From positions 1 to 6,850 of the forward strand of contig CAYORU010000062.1 in NCBI GenBank assembly GCA_964406445.1: a stretch of DNA of 6,850 nt, in the 5' to 3' direction. This document shows, piece after piece, positions 6,072 through 6,850 of the stretch (the stretch's first letter is position 1; every line of letters begins with the position of its first letter). Made by a program: the position numbers and the translations under genes. The stretch is from SG8-30 sp964406445 (GTDB lineage Bacteria; Pseudomonadota; Gammaproteobacteria; Steroidobacterales; Steroidobacteraceae). The notes below the pieces were generated by a model that did no database searches, had not been told where the DNA came from, and saw only the letters and a list, made by a program, of their open reading frames with translations.

Positions 6072-6093
6072 CCAACGCCTGCGGAGTCCCGCG

Positions 6094-6850
6094 ATGAACC
6101 TCAAGGACAAGTCCCTGCTGCGCGAGCAGTGCTACGTCGACGGCGCCTGGATCGGCGCAGCGGGCGGCGGCACGATCGACGTCAATAATCCCGCGAGCGG
6201 CGACAAGCTCGCGACCGTGCCCTCGCTCGGCGCGGCCGAGGCTGAGGCCGCGGTCGCGGCCGCCCACGCGGCCTTCCCGGCCTGGGCGGCGAAGACCGCC
6301 AAGGAGCGCAGCACGATCCTCCGGCGCTGGCACGACCTGATCGTCGCGAGCGTCGACGACATCGGCACGCTGATGACCGCCGAGCAGGGCAAGCCGCTGG
6401 CCGAGGCGCGCGCCGAGGTCGCCTACGCGGCGGCCTTCGTCGAGTGGTTCGCGGAGGAAGCCAAGCGCCTGTACGGCGACCTGATCCCTGGCCACCAGCC
6501 CGACAAGCGCCTGATGGTCATGCGCCAGCCGGTCGGCGTGGTCGCCGCGATCACGCCCTGGAACTTCCCGGCCGCGATGATCACCCGCAAGGTCGCGCCC
6601 GCGCTCGCGGCCGGCTGCACGGTGGTGTGCAAGCCAGCCACGCAGACGCCGCTCACCGCGCTCGCGCTCGCCGAGCTCGCCCACCGCGCCGGCATCCCGA
6701 AGGGCGTCTTCAACGTCGTGACCGGCCCGGCGCGCGCGATCGGCGGCGTGCTCACCTCCGATGCGCGCGTGAGGAAGCTGTCGTTCACCGGCTCCACCGA
6801 GATCGGCAAGATGCTGATGGCGCAGTGCGCCGGCACGCTCAAGAAGGTCT
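6094..6850 (+). CDS. gabD: Succinate-semialdehyde dehydrogenase (GabD type), N-terminal part, truncated by the window edge
   Basis: The first 252 codons of an aldehyde dehydrogenase superfamily enzyme that would oxidise succinate semialdehyde to succinate at the end of 4-aminobutyrate breakdown. The start is ATG 6094 with GGAG (6083-6086) 7 nt upstream. Visible motifs are YVDGAWI (14-20), TAEQGKPLAEA (95-105), ITPWNFPAAMITRK with oxyanion-hole Asn157 (153-166), CKPATQTPLTALALAELA (179-196) and the cofactor-loop FTGSTEIGK (231-239). This order and wording are close to E. coli GabD as I recall it. Thr183 after KPA, where NAD-preferring relatives often carry Glu, suggests NADP use. The catalytic Glu and Cys lie beyond the window. 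A glutarate-semialdehyde dehydrogenase is a close alternative. It lies 92 bp after fahA, with an uncertain transcriptional link. Confidence 0.87.
   Translation, partial: MNLKDKSLLREQCYVDGAWIGAAGGGTIDVNNPASGDKLATVPSLGAAEAEAAVAAAHAAFPAWAAKTAKERSTILRRWHDLIVASVDDIGTLMTAEQGKPLAEARAEVAYAAAFVEWFAEEAKRLYGDLIPGHQPDKRLMVMRQPVGVVAAITPWNFPAAMITRKVAPALAAGCTVVCKPATQTPLTALALAELAHRAGIPKGVFNVVTGPARAIGGVLTSDARVRKLSFTGSTEIGKMLMAQCAGTLKKV

Noticed and set aside
6013..6684. Minus-strand 223-codon frame opposite gabD
   Set aside because: Antisense shadow of a clear aldehyde dehydrogenase, with biased Arg/Gly/Ala composition and no family signature.

Overview
This window is high-GC (roughly 70%) bacterial chromosome with tight gene packing and GTG and TTG starts as well as ATG. 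The gene families point to a free-living, aerobic Pseudomonadota species, plausibly a gammaproteobacterium. No ribosomal or marker gene is present, so the assignment rests on overall gene character only. No phage, transposase, CRISPR array, tRNA or rRNA was seen.

Layout. On the minus strand at the left are the first 57 residues of a probable DUF885-family lipoprotein (1-172) and, upstream of it in the same direction, a complete NorM-type MATE efflux pump (206-1579). A 79-bp divergent gap follows. On the plus strand, a FadI-like thiolase (1659-2939) and a short-form AMP nucleosidase (2961-3734) lie 21 bp apart and look co-transcribed. A 156-bp gap (3735-3890) holds two non-coding structures. 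The first is a pair of head-to-head, nearly identical 33-40 nt palindromic repeats (REPIN/BIME-like, probably also terminating transcription). The second is a perfect 8-2-8 palindrome lying between a -35-like and a -10-like box directly before the next gene. Then come homogentisate 1,2-dioxygenase (3891-5021), fumarylacetoacetase (5018-6001, 4-nt overlap) and, after a 92-bp gap with its own GC-rich hairpin, the start of a GabD-type succinate-semialdehyde dehydrogenase (6094 to beyond the end).

How the genes work together. hmgA and fahA form a two-gene operon for the ring-opening and final steps of tyrosine/phenylalanine breakdown: homogentisate to maleylacetoacetate, then fumarylacetoacetate to fumarate plus acetoacetate. 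The intermediate isomerase (maiA) and the upstream 4-hydroxyphenylpyruvate dioxygenase are not in the window. The thiolase feeds or drains acetyl-CoA and AMP nucleosidase recycles AMP to adenine. Neither has an obvious direct tie to the tyrosine pathway beyond general carbon and nucleotide economy.

The most interesting signals are the predicted repressor-operator and promoter with a possibly leaderless hmgA transcript, the REPIN-like element without a nearby transposase, and an Asp-to-Asn change at a normally conserved cation-coupling position of the MATE pump. I see no evidence for a wholly new multi-gene system.
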